NCBI GenBank assembly: GCA_019654215.1
Contig: BPDI01000009.1
Span: 1-64,000 of the forward strand
Source: Gammaproteobacteria bacterium
GTDB taxonomy: Bacteria; Pseudomonadota; Gammaproteobacteria; Pseudomonadales; Pseudohongiellaceae
Length of the DNA stretch: 64,000 nucleotides
Direction: 5' to 3'
Both the position numbers and the translations under genes were made by a program. Below the pieces are notes generated by a model. The model was not told the DNA's origin, searched no databases, and was given only the letters and a program-made list of their open reading frames with translations. Below are positions 9,586-19,163 of this stretch, in pieces. Each line of letters opens with the position of its first letter. Within the stretch, counting starts at the first letter, position 1.

Positions 9586-11153
9586 CTATGCCTGCAAGCT
9601 TGCTCTTTCCTGCTCAACCAATACTCGTCTGAGAATTTTACCCGATGCTGATTTGGGAATTTCATCGACAATATCCAATTTACGAATCTTCTTATGGGGA
9701 GCAACTTGCTCTGCCACCCACGTCATTATCTCTTCCGGAGTTATATCTCCTTTCAGAACGACAAAGGCTTTCGGAATTTCACCGGCCTCTTCATCTGGAC
9801 TCGGAATAACCGCTGCATCAGCAATACAAGGGTGAGTTAATAGAAGTGCTTCCAGCTCTGCCGGTGCAACCTGATAAGCTTTGTATTTGATGAGTTCCTT
9901 AAGGCGATCGACGATATAGAAGTAACCATCCTCATCAGCATAACCAATATCACCGGTGTGGAACCAACCATCTGCATCAATACAATGCTTAGTAGCCTCT
10001 TCATTATTAAGATAGCCAACCATGACGTGTTGCCCTTTTACCAAAACTTCGCCCCTTTCATTAACACCCAGTTCTTCACCGGTTTCGGTATTGACAATCT
10101 TCGAGTAAGTATTGGGAATCACGCGTCCGACGGATCCAGTCTTATTGGGAGGAACCGGCATTGTGTTTACATGGCAGGCCCAGCAACTTCCGTAAGTCCA
10201 TAGCCTTGGTAAACGCCGCAATCAACCCGTTTAGCCAGGCGTCTTCTATTTTCGGCGCCAAGTGGAGCAGCCCCGGAGCTTATTAAGCGAATACTGGAAA
10301 CATCGTACTCACCTACTAATGGATGATTTGCCAAAGCCAGCACTAAAGGCGGACTAAATTCAAGCAGGTGATTTTATAGTCTTGAACGATCTGCAAAAAT
10401 TGTTCGAGTTTGAATCTGGGCATAGTTACCAAAGTTACACCACGATAAACCGCAAGGTTCAGTATCAAACCATGCCGTAGATATGAAAGAATGGGAGTAC
10501 TCCGACTAAGCTATCTTCATCTGTTATAGAATTGATTGATTCAGATAAAACCATGTTCGAGGTGAGGTTTTTTATGGGTCAGCATTACACCTTTTGCTAA
10601 ACCTGTAGTTCCACTTGAATAGGGGGGCGCTACCAGATCATTTTTTGGGTCTATATCGACTTCCGGTGCGTTGCCATCATTGTTTAGTAACTCTGCAAAA
10701 GGGGTTGCGCCTTCCGCTTCACCGAGAACGAAAATTTCTTCAATGCCACATTCTTCAGCGGCGGGAGATGCGCGATCCATAAAAATGTGGAATCGTGATT
10801 AATATTTTTGCACCAGAGTCATTAAATTGGTGCACCAAATCTTTTGTCGAGTACAAAAAGTTAACAGTTGTATTAATTCCACCGACCGCTGCAACGCCAA
10901 GAAAAATAGTGGCGTACTCGGGGCAATTAGGACAAAACACCGCACACACATCGCCTTTTTTAAAGCCGCGCTGATGTAAGCCGGCCGCAAAGTGATTAAT
11001 CTGGGTTCTCAATTCGGCAAAAGTAAGGGTTCTGCCGCTTAGGCCATCAATAAGCGCAGGTTTGTTAGCGAACTCATCGACTCTAGCAAGAACTACACTG
11101 GTTAAATCTTTATTGGGTACAGTTACTTCAGGGATGCTATTTTCAAAAATCAC
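9586..11153 (-). CDS. AMP-dependent acyl-CoA ligase (4-coumarate-CoA-ligase-like), frameshifted
   Basis: An ANL-superfamily ligase spread over several frames. The N-terminal part (10755-11153) has L-T-F-A-E-L-R and [10 protein letters not shown]. The phosphate-binding motif [12 protein letters not shown] lies near 10600. The middle (about 10220-10540) can be followed through P-F-F-H-I-Y-G-M-V and I-S-S-G-A-A-P-L-G in other frames. The C-terminal part (9586-10221) has [26 protein letters not shown] and [11 protein letters not shown], the usual hinge and catalytic Lys. It would activate a carboxylic acid through an acyl-adenylate. At least four frame changes are needed. All core motifs survive, which argues for sequence errors. 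Confidence 0.75.
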
Positions 11154-11245
11154 TTTCTACTTCCTTTTCTATTCGTATATTGCCAGTGTTTATACCCCAG
11201 CGTTTTCGAACTCTATGTCAGCTATTCTCAAAGCACAATAAGCAA

Positions 11246-11750
11246 TTATAAGCGCGCGAATGAGGAGTGAAAGGAGATTATGCCTGCTTTACCTGCGAAG
11301 ACCTCCGCGGATAATTCCAGCACCATAAAAACCTCTGGTGCTCCATCATATTTAGACTTAATTCCGAAATTCGCTGATGGTGAGAATCCAAAGCGTGAGT
11401 AATATTTTGGATGGCCCAGGACTACTAGGCCTGCTGCACCAAGTGCTCGGCATTCCTCGATTCCTGCCCGGGCTAATTGCGAACCGATTCCCTTATTCTG
11501 TCTTGCGGGATTAACAGCCATGGGAGCGAGCCCCATAAGGAATAGATTGGTATCAGAATCCAGGGTCACAGGAAGTGAACAGGATATGGCCAATAATCTC
11601 CTGCTCGCCTTCAGCGACCAAAGAGATTAGTGGCGAAGCAGTTTCTCGTAATCGATTTACTAATTGGGCTTCTTCCTCGGTTGGAAACGCCGATCTATTG
11701 ATCTCAAAAACTGCTTCGATATCTGCTGCAGTTTCTTTTCTTATTTTCAT
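11246..11750 (-). CDS. GNAT family N-acetyltransferase, YhbS-like, frameshifted
   Basis: Two frames overlapping near 11553-11593 together make a GNAT protein of about 167 residues. The N-terminal half starts M-K-I-R-K-E-T-A-A-D-I-E-A-V and contains G-H-I-L-F-T. The C-terminal half has L-A-P-M-A-V-N-P-A-R-Q-N-K-G-I-G-S-Q-L, the acetyl-CoA pyrophosphate loop, then V-L-G-H-P-K-Y-Y-S-R-F-G-F. This order matches YhbS-type acetyltransferases. The acceptor is unknown. One indel near 11570 restores a continuous frame. Confidence 0.78.
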
Positions 11751-11752
11751 GT

Positions 11753-12079
11753 TCAGTTAGCTTCTTCAGCTTCATCATCTATTGAATGTGGTGCTACTTC
11801 TTTCTTTCTAATTTTGTACAAATTGAAACTAATTAAGATAAAGGCAAGTATCGTTTCGAGGGAATTAAAGAGCATCGGGGCGATAATTCCAAAGAAAAAG
11901 TATACCGAGAAAGCTGCATACCAAATGGTTGCTAGAATTGAGGGAGCCTTGTATCTACAGCGAGATGCTGCGCGAAACATGTAATACCAGAAAGTATTAA
12001 CACCGCCAATTATGGGACAAACAATATGGTGAATCTGGGCGGTGCTTAGGCAGACATACCTCGAGCAGCAATTTGCCAA
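11753..12079 (-). CDS. Small membrane protein of unknown function
   Basis: An open frame of up to 108 codons, starting at a TTG that overlaps the end of the aldolase-like gene. From about residue 20 it encodes two or three hydrophobic helices (around C-P-I-I-G-G-V, then W-Y-A-A-F-S-V-Y-F-F-F-G-I-I and L-A-F-I-L-I-S-F). A charged tail ends D-D-E-A-E-E-A-N. The start is uncertain because no ATG lies near the expected position. The hydrophobic pattern and the position between two real genes on the same strand support it being real. No family recognised. Confidence 0.45.
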   Translation of the reverse strand: MANCCSRYVCLSTAQIHHIVCPIIGGVNTFWYYMFRAASRCRYKAPSILATIWYAAFSVYFFFGIIAPMLFNSLETILAFILISFNLYKIRKKEVAPHSIDDEAEEAN

Positions 12080-13287
12080 ACTGCTTCTACTCTATCGTTG
12101 CGAATGGCATACATTTGATTGTAGAGATTAACCACTGGATCACAGTGTGAAACGATTAGCTCTAACTTCTCTCCAACCCGATAACTGCGTGATGCATTGT
12201 CTTCGTAGCGCAGAGTACCAAATTCGTCTGATCCTGAGGTGTAACTCATTCCCGTTTCTCCCTTAACTCGAGCCCAGGGTCGGTTAATGGTGCAAGCCTT
12301 AGCACCGGCATCGGTCGTGACACGTCCTTCGTATTGATCGTTTAACACGGTGGTTAAAATGGTTAGTGAGGCAGCAAAATCAGAGTACACATCTTTATCA
12401 GTTTCGCCACCGATATCGATGTACTGGGCATCCATAAATACATAGCTACCAACTTGCACATCGGTGAGCCCTCTTGTTTCGTGATCGATGTTGTAAGTAC
12501 CGGTACCGCCACCGCTAAAAATTTCAGTACTTAGACCTGACTGATTAAATAGGTCAAAAGTATCCGTAGCGCCAGCGAGTCTTTCCAGAGTTTGATTCTT
12601 TCTTTCTTCGAATCCCTTAACATGTTGTGAGCCGCCGTCGTAACAGAGCAATCCGCGCAAATTTAATGAGGGAAGTGAATCAATAAGCTGAGCCAATTCC
12701 AGTGCAGGCGCGCCAGGTGTAATCCCGGTTCGATGGCCTCCGGGATCCACATCAACAACCACGTCAGCGGTGATCCCCATCGCTGAGGCTGCTTCTGATA
12801 ATAATCTCGCATTTTGCGAAGAATCGGTTGCCTGTACAAAACGGGGATTTTCCTGGCGCAGGTTCATAGCCCTTCGAATTTTTGTTGGGGTGACATTAGT
12901 TGTGGTCATCAGAATTTCATCGATGCCATTTTGATACATAGCTTCGGCTTCACTGATTTTTGCGGTACATATCCCAACGGAACCTGAATCTAGTTGCATC
13001 TGGGCAATCACTGGAGTCTTGTGAGTTTTAGCATGGGGTCGACTAGCAATACCGTTTTGGTTCACAGTGGATTCCATGGCGGCGATGTTTGATTCCAACA
13101 AATCCAGATCGACACAAAGGCAAGGTGTATCTAATTCCCATTTTGAAACGTCTTCTTGCATTTCGCCATCGACGTAGAGGGCTTGAATTTCGCTAGCGGT
13201 ATATCCTTTCACAGTTGTAGGAAGCCAGATTGCAGCAGCGCCAGTTGATTGCAGAAATCGACGCCTGGACATTGATAATTTGGTCAT
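12046..13287 (-). CDS. PLP-dependent D-threonine-aldolase-like enzyme (DSD1 family), exported
   Basis: A 413-residue fold-III PLP enzyme of the DSD1/D-threonine aldolase group. A twin-arginine-type leader is present (M-S-R-R-R-F-L-Q-S-T-G-A, residues 6-17), so it is probably exported folded with its cofactor. The Schiff-base Lys is in R-P-H-A-K-T-H-K (K87). The C-terminal metal site reads S-H-C-D-P (H381, D383). An H-x-D pair is characteristic of Mn-dependent D-threonine aldolases, whereas D-serine dehydratases have H-x-C, so aldolase-like is favoured. It sits in a group with an Asp/Glu racemase and a D-Ala-D-Ala-dipeptidase-like lipoprotein, which suggests periplasmic D-amino-acid use. The exact substrate is inferred. 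Confidence 0.8.
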   Translation of the reverse strand: MTKLSMSRRRFLQSTGAAAIWLPTTVKGYTASEIQALYVDGEMQEDVSKWELDTPCLCVDLDLLESNIAAMESTVNQNGIASRPHAKTHKTPVIAQMQLDSGSVGICTAKISEAEAMYQNGIDEILMTTTNVTPTKIRRAMNLRQENPRFVQATDSSQNARLLSEAASAMGITADVVVDVDPGGHRTGITPGAPALELAQLIDSLPSLNLRGLLCYDGGSQHVKGFEERKNQTLERLAGATDTFDLFNQSGLSTEIFSGGGTGTYNIDHETRGLTDVQVGSYVFMDAQYIDIGGETDKDVYSDFAASLTILTTVLNDQYEGRVTTDAGAKACTINRPWARVKGETGMSYTSGSDEFGTLRYEDNASRSYRVGEKLELIVSHCDPVVNLYNQMYAIRNDRVEAVWQIAARGMSA

Positions 13288-13322
13288 TTGAGCGTCCTGT
13301 TAGAGTTCATATTATTGAATAG

Positions 13323-13457
13323 TCAAAATGCATAAAATAGGTTTATACATAGCAATACTGTAACTAACAACCAAAGTAACTTAATATTTATCCAAAGATC
13401 GGAAGATTTTGCGTCTAGTAATCCCTTGCTTGATGATCTCTTTTCTTCTTCTTTCAT
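13323..13457 (-). CDS. Possible 44-residue single-span membrane protein
   Basis: A short frame between the racemase and aldolase-like genes on the same strand. It starts with ATG at 13457 and encodes a charged N terminus (M-K-E-E-E-K-R-S-S-S-K), then one hydrophobic helix (about residues 26-43, L-L-W-L-L-V-T-V-L-L-C). This charged-head, single-helix layout is common in real small membrane proteins. There is no strong ribosome site, so chance remains possible. Confidence 0.35.
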   Translation of the reverse strand: MKEEEKRSSSKGLLDAKSSDLWINIKLLWLLVTVLLCINLFYAF

Positions 13458-13557
13458 TATTATTCTCGACACTTATAAGCTTAATTAGTCTAAATCAGCT
13501 ATCTCATCATGAGGGATCAAGCATACTTTTTTGTTGTTGTTTTCTCCAGTTCGCCCA

Positions 13558-14256
13558 TCAATAATCGAGCGCATACTTTACTGCCTGCCTGGCATGTATA
13601 GCGGTTGTATCATACAGAGGAACATTGGTGTCTTCTTGAGAAACCAGCAGGGCGATTTCAGTACAACCAAGAATGACAGCTTGAGCACCCTGGTCTCGCA
13701 AATAATTAATGATTGCTAGATAGGAGACTCGAGACTTATCATTAATTTTTCCTAGACAGAGTTCGTTATAGATAACTTTGTGTACTAGAGCCCGCTGTTC
13801 TTCATCGGGCACAAGAACCTCGATATCAAATTTTTCTTTAAGTCGACCTTTGTAAAATTCTTTCTCCATGGTGAAACCGGTGCCGAGCAGTCCAACTTTC
13901 GTTATACCGTCTTCAACAAGTTCTTGGGCTGTGGCGTCGGCGATGTGAAGTATTGGTATGTCTATTGCTGCTTCGATTTCTGGTGCAACTATGTGCATCG
14001 TGTTGGTGCAGATAATGAGAAAATCAGCTCCGCCAGCTTCGACGGATTTTGCCGACTTTTTCAAGATCCCAGCGGCTGTCTCCCAATCATCTGTGTGTTG
14101 GAGTTTTTCAATTTCTTCAAAGTTGACGCTATTCAGGACAATCTTCGCGGAATAAAGGCTGCCGAGTGTTTTCTTTACTCCTTCGTTTAGTTCGCGATAG
14201 TAGGACGCAGTTGATTCCCCAAAGCTCATTCCTCCAAGCATTCCAATAGTTTTCAT
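13558..14256 (-). CDS. Aspartate/glutamate racemase family protein, YgeA-like
   Basis: A 232-residue cofactor-independent racemase. The two catalytic cysteines are C83 (I-C-T-N-T-M-H) and C198 (G-C-T-E-I), spaced as in E. coli YgeA, a broad-specificity amino acid racemase. The N terminus M-K-T-I-G-M-L-G-G-M-S is typical of the subgroup. It has no signal peptide, so it is cytoplasmic. It lies upstream of the aldolase-like gene on the same strand and divergent from the VanX-like gene. Confidence 0.88.
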   Translation of the reverse strand: MKTIGMLGGMSFGESTASYYRELNEGVKKTLGSLYSAKIVLNSVNFEEIEKLQHTDDWETAAGILKKSAKSVEAGGADFLIICTNTMHIVAPEIEAAIDIPILHIADATAQELVEDGITKVGLLGTGFTMEKEFYKGRLKEKFDIEVLVPDEEQRALVHKVIYNELCLGKINDKSRVSYLAIINYLRDQGAQAVILGCTEIALLVSQEDTNVPLYDTTAIHARQAVKYALDY

Positions 14257-14328
14257 GTGCCACTTGTTCCCTAAGATTGGATTAGTCTTTAAACTGTCTG
14301 TAATAAAACTCTAAAGTTGGAGTATGTC

Positions 14329-15039
14329 ATGGGTCGATTTACAAACCTTGGCTATTGTATCGGAATGATCTTGATTCTCCAGAGTTGTTCTAGCGATCAG
14401 AGCGAACAGACGGAAGCAGTTATTCCAGTTTTTTATGAAGTAAATTCTTTTTTATCCGACGAAGTTCAGCCAATTCAAACAGACGTTCGCTATTTCTCAG
14501 CTGATAATTTTGTCGGGGAAGTAATAACCGGCTACAACGCTGAGAAAATTTTAATGACTTTGGAAGCTGCTTTGGCATTGGCGGCAATTCAAATAGAATT
14601 GGGGGAGAGAGGGCTCGGTTTAAAAGTATTTGATGCTTATCGGCCACAGCAGGCGGTAGATGACTTTGCCCGCTGGGCGGAAGACATAAATGATACTTCT
14701 ACTAAAGCTGAGTATTACCCCAACATAGCTAAACAGGATTTATTTTCTTTAGGTTACATCGCAGCTCAGTCCGGCCATTCCCGCGGTTCAACGGTAGATC
14801 TTACTCTGGTGGAATTGATAACTGGGGACGAGCTGGATATGGGAGCGCCTTGGGATCTTTTCGATCCAATATCTTGGCCAACTAGTCTTGAAGTTTCTTT
14901 ACCGCAAAAAACTAATCGAGAAACTCTAAGAGAGATTATGCTGCGCTATGGTTTTAATCCGCTTAGAGAAGAGTGGTGGCATTTCACTTTGGATGACGAG
15001 CCTTTTCCGGATACTTATTTCGATTTCCCCATAAACTAA
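14329..15039 (+). CDS. VanX-like D-Ala-D-Ala dipeptidase lipoprotein (peptidase M15D)
   Basis: A 236-residue zinc peptidase from the ATG at 14329, chosen because GGAG lies 6 bases upstream. It begins with a lipoprotein signal peptide (lipobox L-Q-S-C, C20). The M15D motifs are intact: D-A-Y-R-P-Q-Q, S-G-H-S-R-G-S-T-V-D-L-T giving zinc ligands H150 and D157, and E-E-W-W-H-F giving catalytic E215 and ligand H218. VanX-type enzymes cut D-alanyl-D-alanine. An envelope-anchored copy in a strain without van regulators suggests recycling or scavenging of peptidoglycan D-peptides rather than glycopeptide resistance. It is divergent from the racemase gene. Confidence 0.9.
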   Translation: MGRFTNLGYCIGMILILQSCSSDQSEQTEAVIPVFYEVNSFLSDEVQPIQTDVRYFSADNFVGEVITGYNAEKILMTLEAALALAAIQIELGERGLGLKVFDAYRPQQAVDDFARWAEDINDTSTKAEYYPNIAKQDLFSLGYIAAQSGHSRGSTVDLTLVELITGDELDMGAPWDLFDPISWPTSLEVSLPQKTNRETLREIMLRYGFNPLREEWWHFTLDDEPFPDTYFDFPIN

Positions 15040-15075
15040 TCCAATTTTAAGAATATTCTATGAAAGGGGGGCTAG

Positions 15076-16068
15076 CTATCTGCCTAACAAGTGATCTGGG
15101 ATATTCAAACCTTGTTCTTGATAATACCTGAAAGCGCCAGGATGAAGAGGAACTGATAGGCCGTTTAGTGCAATTTCAATAGCCATTGACTTGGTAGCGC
15201 CATGTATTTCTTGCAGTGTCGCTAAATTTCCCCAAAGCAATTTAGTCATGTTGTAGACAATTTCTTCTGAAACATCTTCTCTTACTACAAAAATATTTGG
15301 GCTCGCCGCTGTATTAATAGTTTCTTCCTGGGTCGGATACGTGCCAGCTTCAATTTCAAACATCTCCCATAATGGAAACTCATGGTTCATTGTTTCTATA
15401 TCTTCCTGGGTAAATTCCAGCACTGTCATTTCATCGCCCATAAGGGCAAAGGCTCGAGTAACAGCAGTTACCGGAGGGCCTGCAGGGATGTTCATGCCAA
15501 CAATATTGCCATCCTGTAAGGCATTGGCGGACGGGCCATAGCCCATATACGCAATTGAAAGCTCGTCGTCATAGTCGATGCCAAGGGCATCGAAAATATA
15601 GATGCCAGTGTACTCCGCTCCTGAGTTGCGCATGCCAATGGAAAAACGCTCGCCATCAATACCGCTAATATTTCTAACGCCGCCATCGGAAACTAAGTCG
15701 GAGCGCAATATGAAATGTTCGACGTTGGGCCACATTGCGCTAATAGAGCGAAAGTTTTTGTAGGGATTGCGAATTGGTCCAGAACCTTCATATGCCCAGG
15801 CGCCGAATATGCCAAGAAGAATGGCAAACTGAGCCTGGTTATCCCGCATAAGTTTTATGTTCTCCATGGAGCCTGCAGAACTAATAGACGAGAGTGAGAA
15901 ACCGACATCTTCTTGGGCAGAAACTAAGGTAGAGAGTGCGACGCCCACAGGGTAGAAAGTACCGCCTGTAGTTCCCGTGGTTAAAATATAAGTACTGCGC
16001 TCACCAACCTGATCGCTGCAAGCGCAAATAAAGAAGCTAAGAAGAAATGCAAAAGTGATTCGCAACAA
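15076..16068 (-). CDS. TAXI-family TRAP transporter solute-binding lipoprotein, orphan
   Basis: A 330-residue binding protein with a lipoprotein signal (F-F-I-C-A-C-S-D). It has the TAXI hallmark Y-I-L-T-T-G-T-T-G-G-T-F-Y-P-V-G near the start of the mature chain, and ends with the typical L-H-P-G-A-F-R-Y-Y. TAXI proteins deliver organic acids such as glutamate or 2-oxoglutarate to fused TRAP permeases. No permease gene adjoins this copy. A second TAXI protein with its own permease lies at 24.6-27.8 kb. It is convergent with the VanX-like gene. Confidence 0.88.
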   Translation of the reverse strand: MLRITFAFLLSFFICACSDQVGERSTYILTTGTTGGTFYPVGVALSTLVSAQEDVGFSLSSISSAGSMENIKLMRDNQAQFAILLGIFGAWAYEGSGPIRNPYKNFRSISAMWPNVEHFILRSDLVSDGGVRNISGIDGERFSIGMRNSGAEYTGIYIFDALGIDYDDELSIAYMGYGPSANALQDGNIVGMNIPAGPPVTAVTRAFALMGDEMTVLEFTQEDIETMNHEFPLWEMFEIEAGTYPTQEETINTAASPNIFVVREDVSEEIVYNMTKLLWGNLATLQEIHGATKSMAIEIALNGLSVPLHPGAFRYYQEQGLNIPDHLLGR

Positions 16069-16111
16069 AGAGCTTCGCCTTCGTTAAAAGATGGCGCTAG
16101 TCTACATTGCA

Positions 16112-17202
16112 TTAATCGGGACAGCTACCGGGCATCTCTCTAATCCATCGTTCAATCAGATTTATGCCTTCTTTATGAATAATGGAACGACCAAGCTCCG
16201 GCATCATTTCATCGGGTTCATCGGATTCCATGCGGTAAAGTAAAATTGAACGGTCAGGATTTCCAGGCACGATGCTATAAAGCATATTCCCAGCACCACC
16301 TCCCGCGGCAACCGGTCTTTTGCAAACGCCCATATTCACCAGCAAATTATGGGATCCATCTAGGAGCAGGGCGGAAGTGTCAGCGGCACCGCTTGGGTTG
16401 TGGCAATGACCGCAATGAATGTTGAGGTAAGCTTGTGCCCGCTCATCTATGTTTGCGCTTTCATCCATCCAGGAAATTGGACTGGAAACATCTGGATACT
16501 GGTCTAACCATCCTCGATCGACTAACGCAGTTATTTGAGATTGGTTTTTTAAAAAACTTGAACTAAGTTGTGAAGCGATGGCACCTAAAGGATGCATATC
16601 ACCGTCTGGATGTTCTGTTACATGGCAGCCTGCGCATTGGTTTTCATTTGGAACGAAGTAAACGAAATCAAAATTTTCAATGTCACTTTTTAAATCAATG
16701 TTAGTGCTAGCCCCTGCTACTCTCAAAAAAGCTTCCGTCTGATCGTTATTCCAAACATAAGGAAAGGCTTCCCAGCCATTAGTTCTTCGAACAAGTAGAC
16801 GGGTTTCTATTAATTTATTGGTTGAGAGGTTTACGGAAGAATCACCGAAATCTGGCTGGCGAATAGGGCTTCCTTGAGAGTCAGTGGGGTAATAAAACGT
16901 CTTACTAAGCACAGTACCAGCGGGATAGTCGATTTCACCATCAACGAGCATTGCTTGAGCTCCATCCGGTATCCACAAGGTGCGCAGCTTATGGGCATAG
17001 TCGGTGAATAGTTGATTGGCTGGACGAAATACTATGCTCTCACTGCTGGGAACGAAATCATTAGAACTTAGGTTAAACAGATTCCAGTCGGATAATCTTT
17101 GAGGGTTGTCTGACTCATAAAAAACAGGTGTTGCATCAGAGCAGCCGAGTATCAAAGAAAAGCTTGCTGTGATAATGCTGCAACGGCAGAAATTTTGCTC
17201 AT
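16112..17202 (-). CDS. SO2930-type diheme c-type cytochrome lipoprotein, frameshift near start
   Basis: The C-terminal part carries two heme c motifs, C-A-G-C-H-V and C-G-H-C-H-N, and the overall sequence fits the SO2930 family of diheme cytochromes. The natural start is the ATG at 17202, which overlaps the stop of the beta-helix gene in an ATGA. It encodes M-S-K-I and then, after one base shift in an A/T run, the lipoprotein leader S-I-I-T-A-S-F-S-L-I-L-G-C-S-D. Without the correction the frame runs back into the beta-helix gene and gives a false fusion. The protein would carry electrons on the periplasmic side of a membrane. The C terminus reads R-W-I-R-E-M-P-G-S-C-P-D. Confidence 0.8.
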
Positions 17203-18405
17203 TCTGCTCCTGTTGATAGGGAAATTTCTGATAGGGCAGGAAGTTCGCAATTGTGATCCGCAGTATCAAAGTTTGGAGCAGGAATCCGTTGCCAGCATCC
17301 AGGTTTACAAAACTAATTTCTCCGTTCTGCCGCATACACAGGATTTCATTCGCCTGCTTACCACTAAGCATAGTGCCATCCCAAACAACATCTGGAATTG
17401 GCTGGCCAGTATTCGCTTGCAAAGCGACCAAAGGTTCTGAATCCGGCTCAGTACCACCGCCATTGAATTCATTGTTATGAATATTGATAGCTTCTGGGAA
17501 CGGATCGTAATTTTCATCTTCGAATGGGCGTTCAGTAATGTAGTAACTTAGGATAAGAATATTGGCAGAGTTATTGTCCGTAAAAGTGTTGCCAAATACT
17601 TCAATGCTTCATTTGCCAAAACCCTTAATCCTGATCCTGCCGGAACCGTTCCAACGATGTTTCCTTCTGGGGCGAAATTACCAGTATTGTTGTTAATAAT
17701 TTCGTTGTTAAACACGCGGGTATTGCGTCCACCTTGCACGGGGAGTCCGGGCAAATCAAAAACCAAAATACCACCAGTGTTGTTAGTGGCTACGTTGTCA
17801 TAGACATCAGCGAAGGTAGAATTTTCGATTTCGATCCCTGCTACGTTGTATTCTGCGCGGGAATTTCTAACGATTATCTGGTTGGACTGCCCAACATAAA
17901 TACCTGCATCAGAAGCGCCAATCGCCACTGCGCCGTCAATCAAAATATTTGAAGACTGCACTGGATAGATTCCGTAAGCGCCGTTAGTTGTCAGTGCACC
18001 TCCAGTCCATTCCGTGCGCACATTGCGCACGGCTACATTGTGACTTTCATTTATCTTAAGTGCGTCACCAACTGTGTCTTCGATCGCTAGGTCTTCGATG
18101 ACAAAATCATCCGCATTAACCAGCAAGCCTTCTGCGCCTTGAATCTGATTAGCGAAAGAAAGAACAGAGCTGTCTATACCAGTGCCTCTTATTGTGACAC
18201 CTGGTACGTTTAGAGAAAGGCTACGAGTCATCTCGTGGGTACCAGCAGGAATTTCGATTACATCACCAGGCTGAGCTTCGATAAGCTGTTGTTGTAATGA
18301 TTCTTCGAAACTTAGATCTGGTGCTGCGGGTTGTTGCTCGCTGCAGGTAGCTAATAGTCCGGCGATGCTAGAAAGAGCGGCGATCTTGAAAATTACCTTA
18401 TTCAT
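17199..18405 (-). CDS. Right-handed parallel beta-helix lipoprotein, frameshifted
   Basis: The protein starts M-N-K-V-I-F-K with a lipobox (A-T-C-S). It continues with beta-helix rungs such as I-E-D-L-A-I-E-D-T, N-V-A-V-R-N-V-R-T-E, N-I-L-I-D-G-A and Q-I-I-V-R-N-S-R-A-E. The main frame breaks near 17600. The rest is read in other frames, including I-P-D-V-V-W-D-G-T and C-M-R-Q-N-G near 17350-17400 and a tail D-H-N-C-E-L-P-A-L-S-E ending at the TGA at 17199. It is translationally coupled to the SO2930-type cytochrome, a pairing I recall from Shewanella. Function unknown. An envelope polysaccharide-binding or lyase-like role is only suggested by the fold. Confidence 0.75.
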
Positions 18406-18643
18406 TGTTTACTGATTCCCCCATCAGTGGATAGCTCGATTCTGGGGCCGCAGTATAAGATTGATTGTCTCAGGGAGTAAACCACTACAAACTAGTAGAT
18501 CTTCCGTAAATTTGGAGGGTGTCGAATAGGTATTGATATAGGTAGTCCTTGCGCGCGCCACTACATTCAGATTAATGCTTGTTGCGAACGGAACTGGGAA
18601 GAATTTGAGAGTTTCGAGAAACTCAATACCTGGTGCAGGAGAT

Positions 18644-18686
18644 AAAAAATAACCGTGCCGAGCATTCTCAACACGGTTATTTTGTT
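18644..18686 (-). terminator. Rho-independent terminator after the cupin gene
   Basis: A 10-bp perfect stem AATAACCGTG/CACGGTTATT (18648-18657 with 18672-18681) is followed on the minus strand by a run of six T. It lies directly after the cupin stop. Confidence 0.82.
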
Positions 18687-18695
18687 TCGAGTATA

Positions 18696-19163
18696 TTAGT
18701 CTACTGAGCGAGACTGTGGACGAACCCTGACTCCGCCATACTGCTCATCTGTTACTGGATCTAACCAGTCCACAGAACCTTCATAGATTGTTAACTGCAA
18801 GGCATCTATATCAGGATGGGCGCCGTGCCAGTGTTCTATTCCGGCTGGAGTCCAGTAAGGTTCGCCAACTTGAAATTCTTCGATTGCTCGTCCGCGAATT
18901 TGATGCAGACCTATACCTTCCTCAATCATTAAGAGTTGACCCCAGGTATGGGTATGCCAGGAGGAACGAACTCCCGCAGGAAACAGAATACGAATGTTTG
19001 TCATATCAGGAGCTTGGCTGACCACAGGTGAACCGCCTTGAAAGTTGCTGGATTGGGCAGAAATAACATTAGTCTGTGTTGTCAATACAACCGCACCCAA
19101 TGCTAAAGCTGCACATACAGAAGTAATTATTTCTACAGATTTTTTCGGAAGTTGACTCATCAT
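18696..19163 (-). CDS. Exported cupin domain protein
   Basis: A 155-residue protein with an N-terminal hydrophobic export segment (about residues 10-37, ending I-S-A-Q). It has one cupin barrel: the first motif is S-W-H-T-H-T-W-G-Q-L-L-M-I-E-E-G, and the second includes W-T-P-A-G-I-E-H-W-H-G-A. The His and Glu residues could bind a metal. Similar small cupins act as isomerases, dioxygenases or sensors, and the substrate cannot be told. It is divergent from the cytochrome/PQQ gene set. Confidence 0.85.
   Translation of the reverse strand: MMSQLPKKSVEIITSVCAALALGAVVLTTQTNVISAQSSNFQGGSPVVSQAPDMTNIRILFPAGVRSSWHTHTWGQLLMIEEGIGLHQIRGRAIEEFQVGEPYWTPAGIEHWHGAHPDIDALQLTIYEGSVDWLDPVTDEQYGGVRVRPQSRSVD

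Noticed and set aside
14329-15039. A vancomycin-resistance determinant.
   Set aside because: No vanR, vanS, vanH or ligase genes, and the host appears Gram-negative. A salvage role fits better.
16112-17431. An apparent fusion of a beta-helix C terminus to the diheme cytochrome.
   Set aside because: The join arises from indels. Corrected frames give two lipoproteins with an ATGA overlap.
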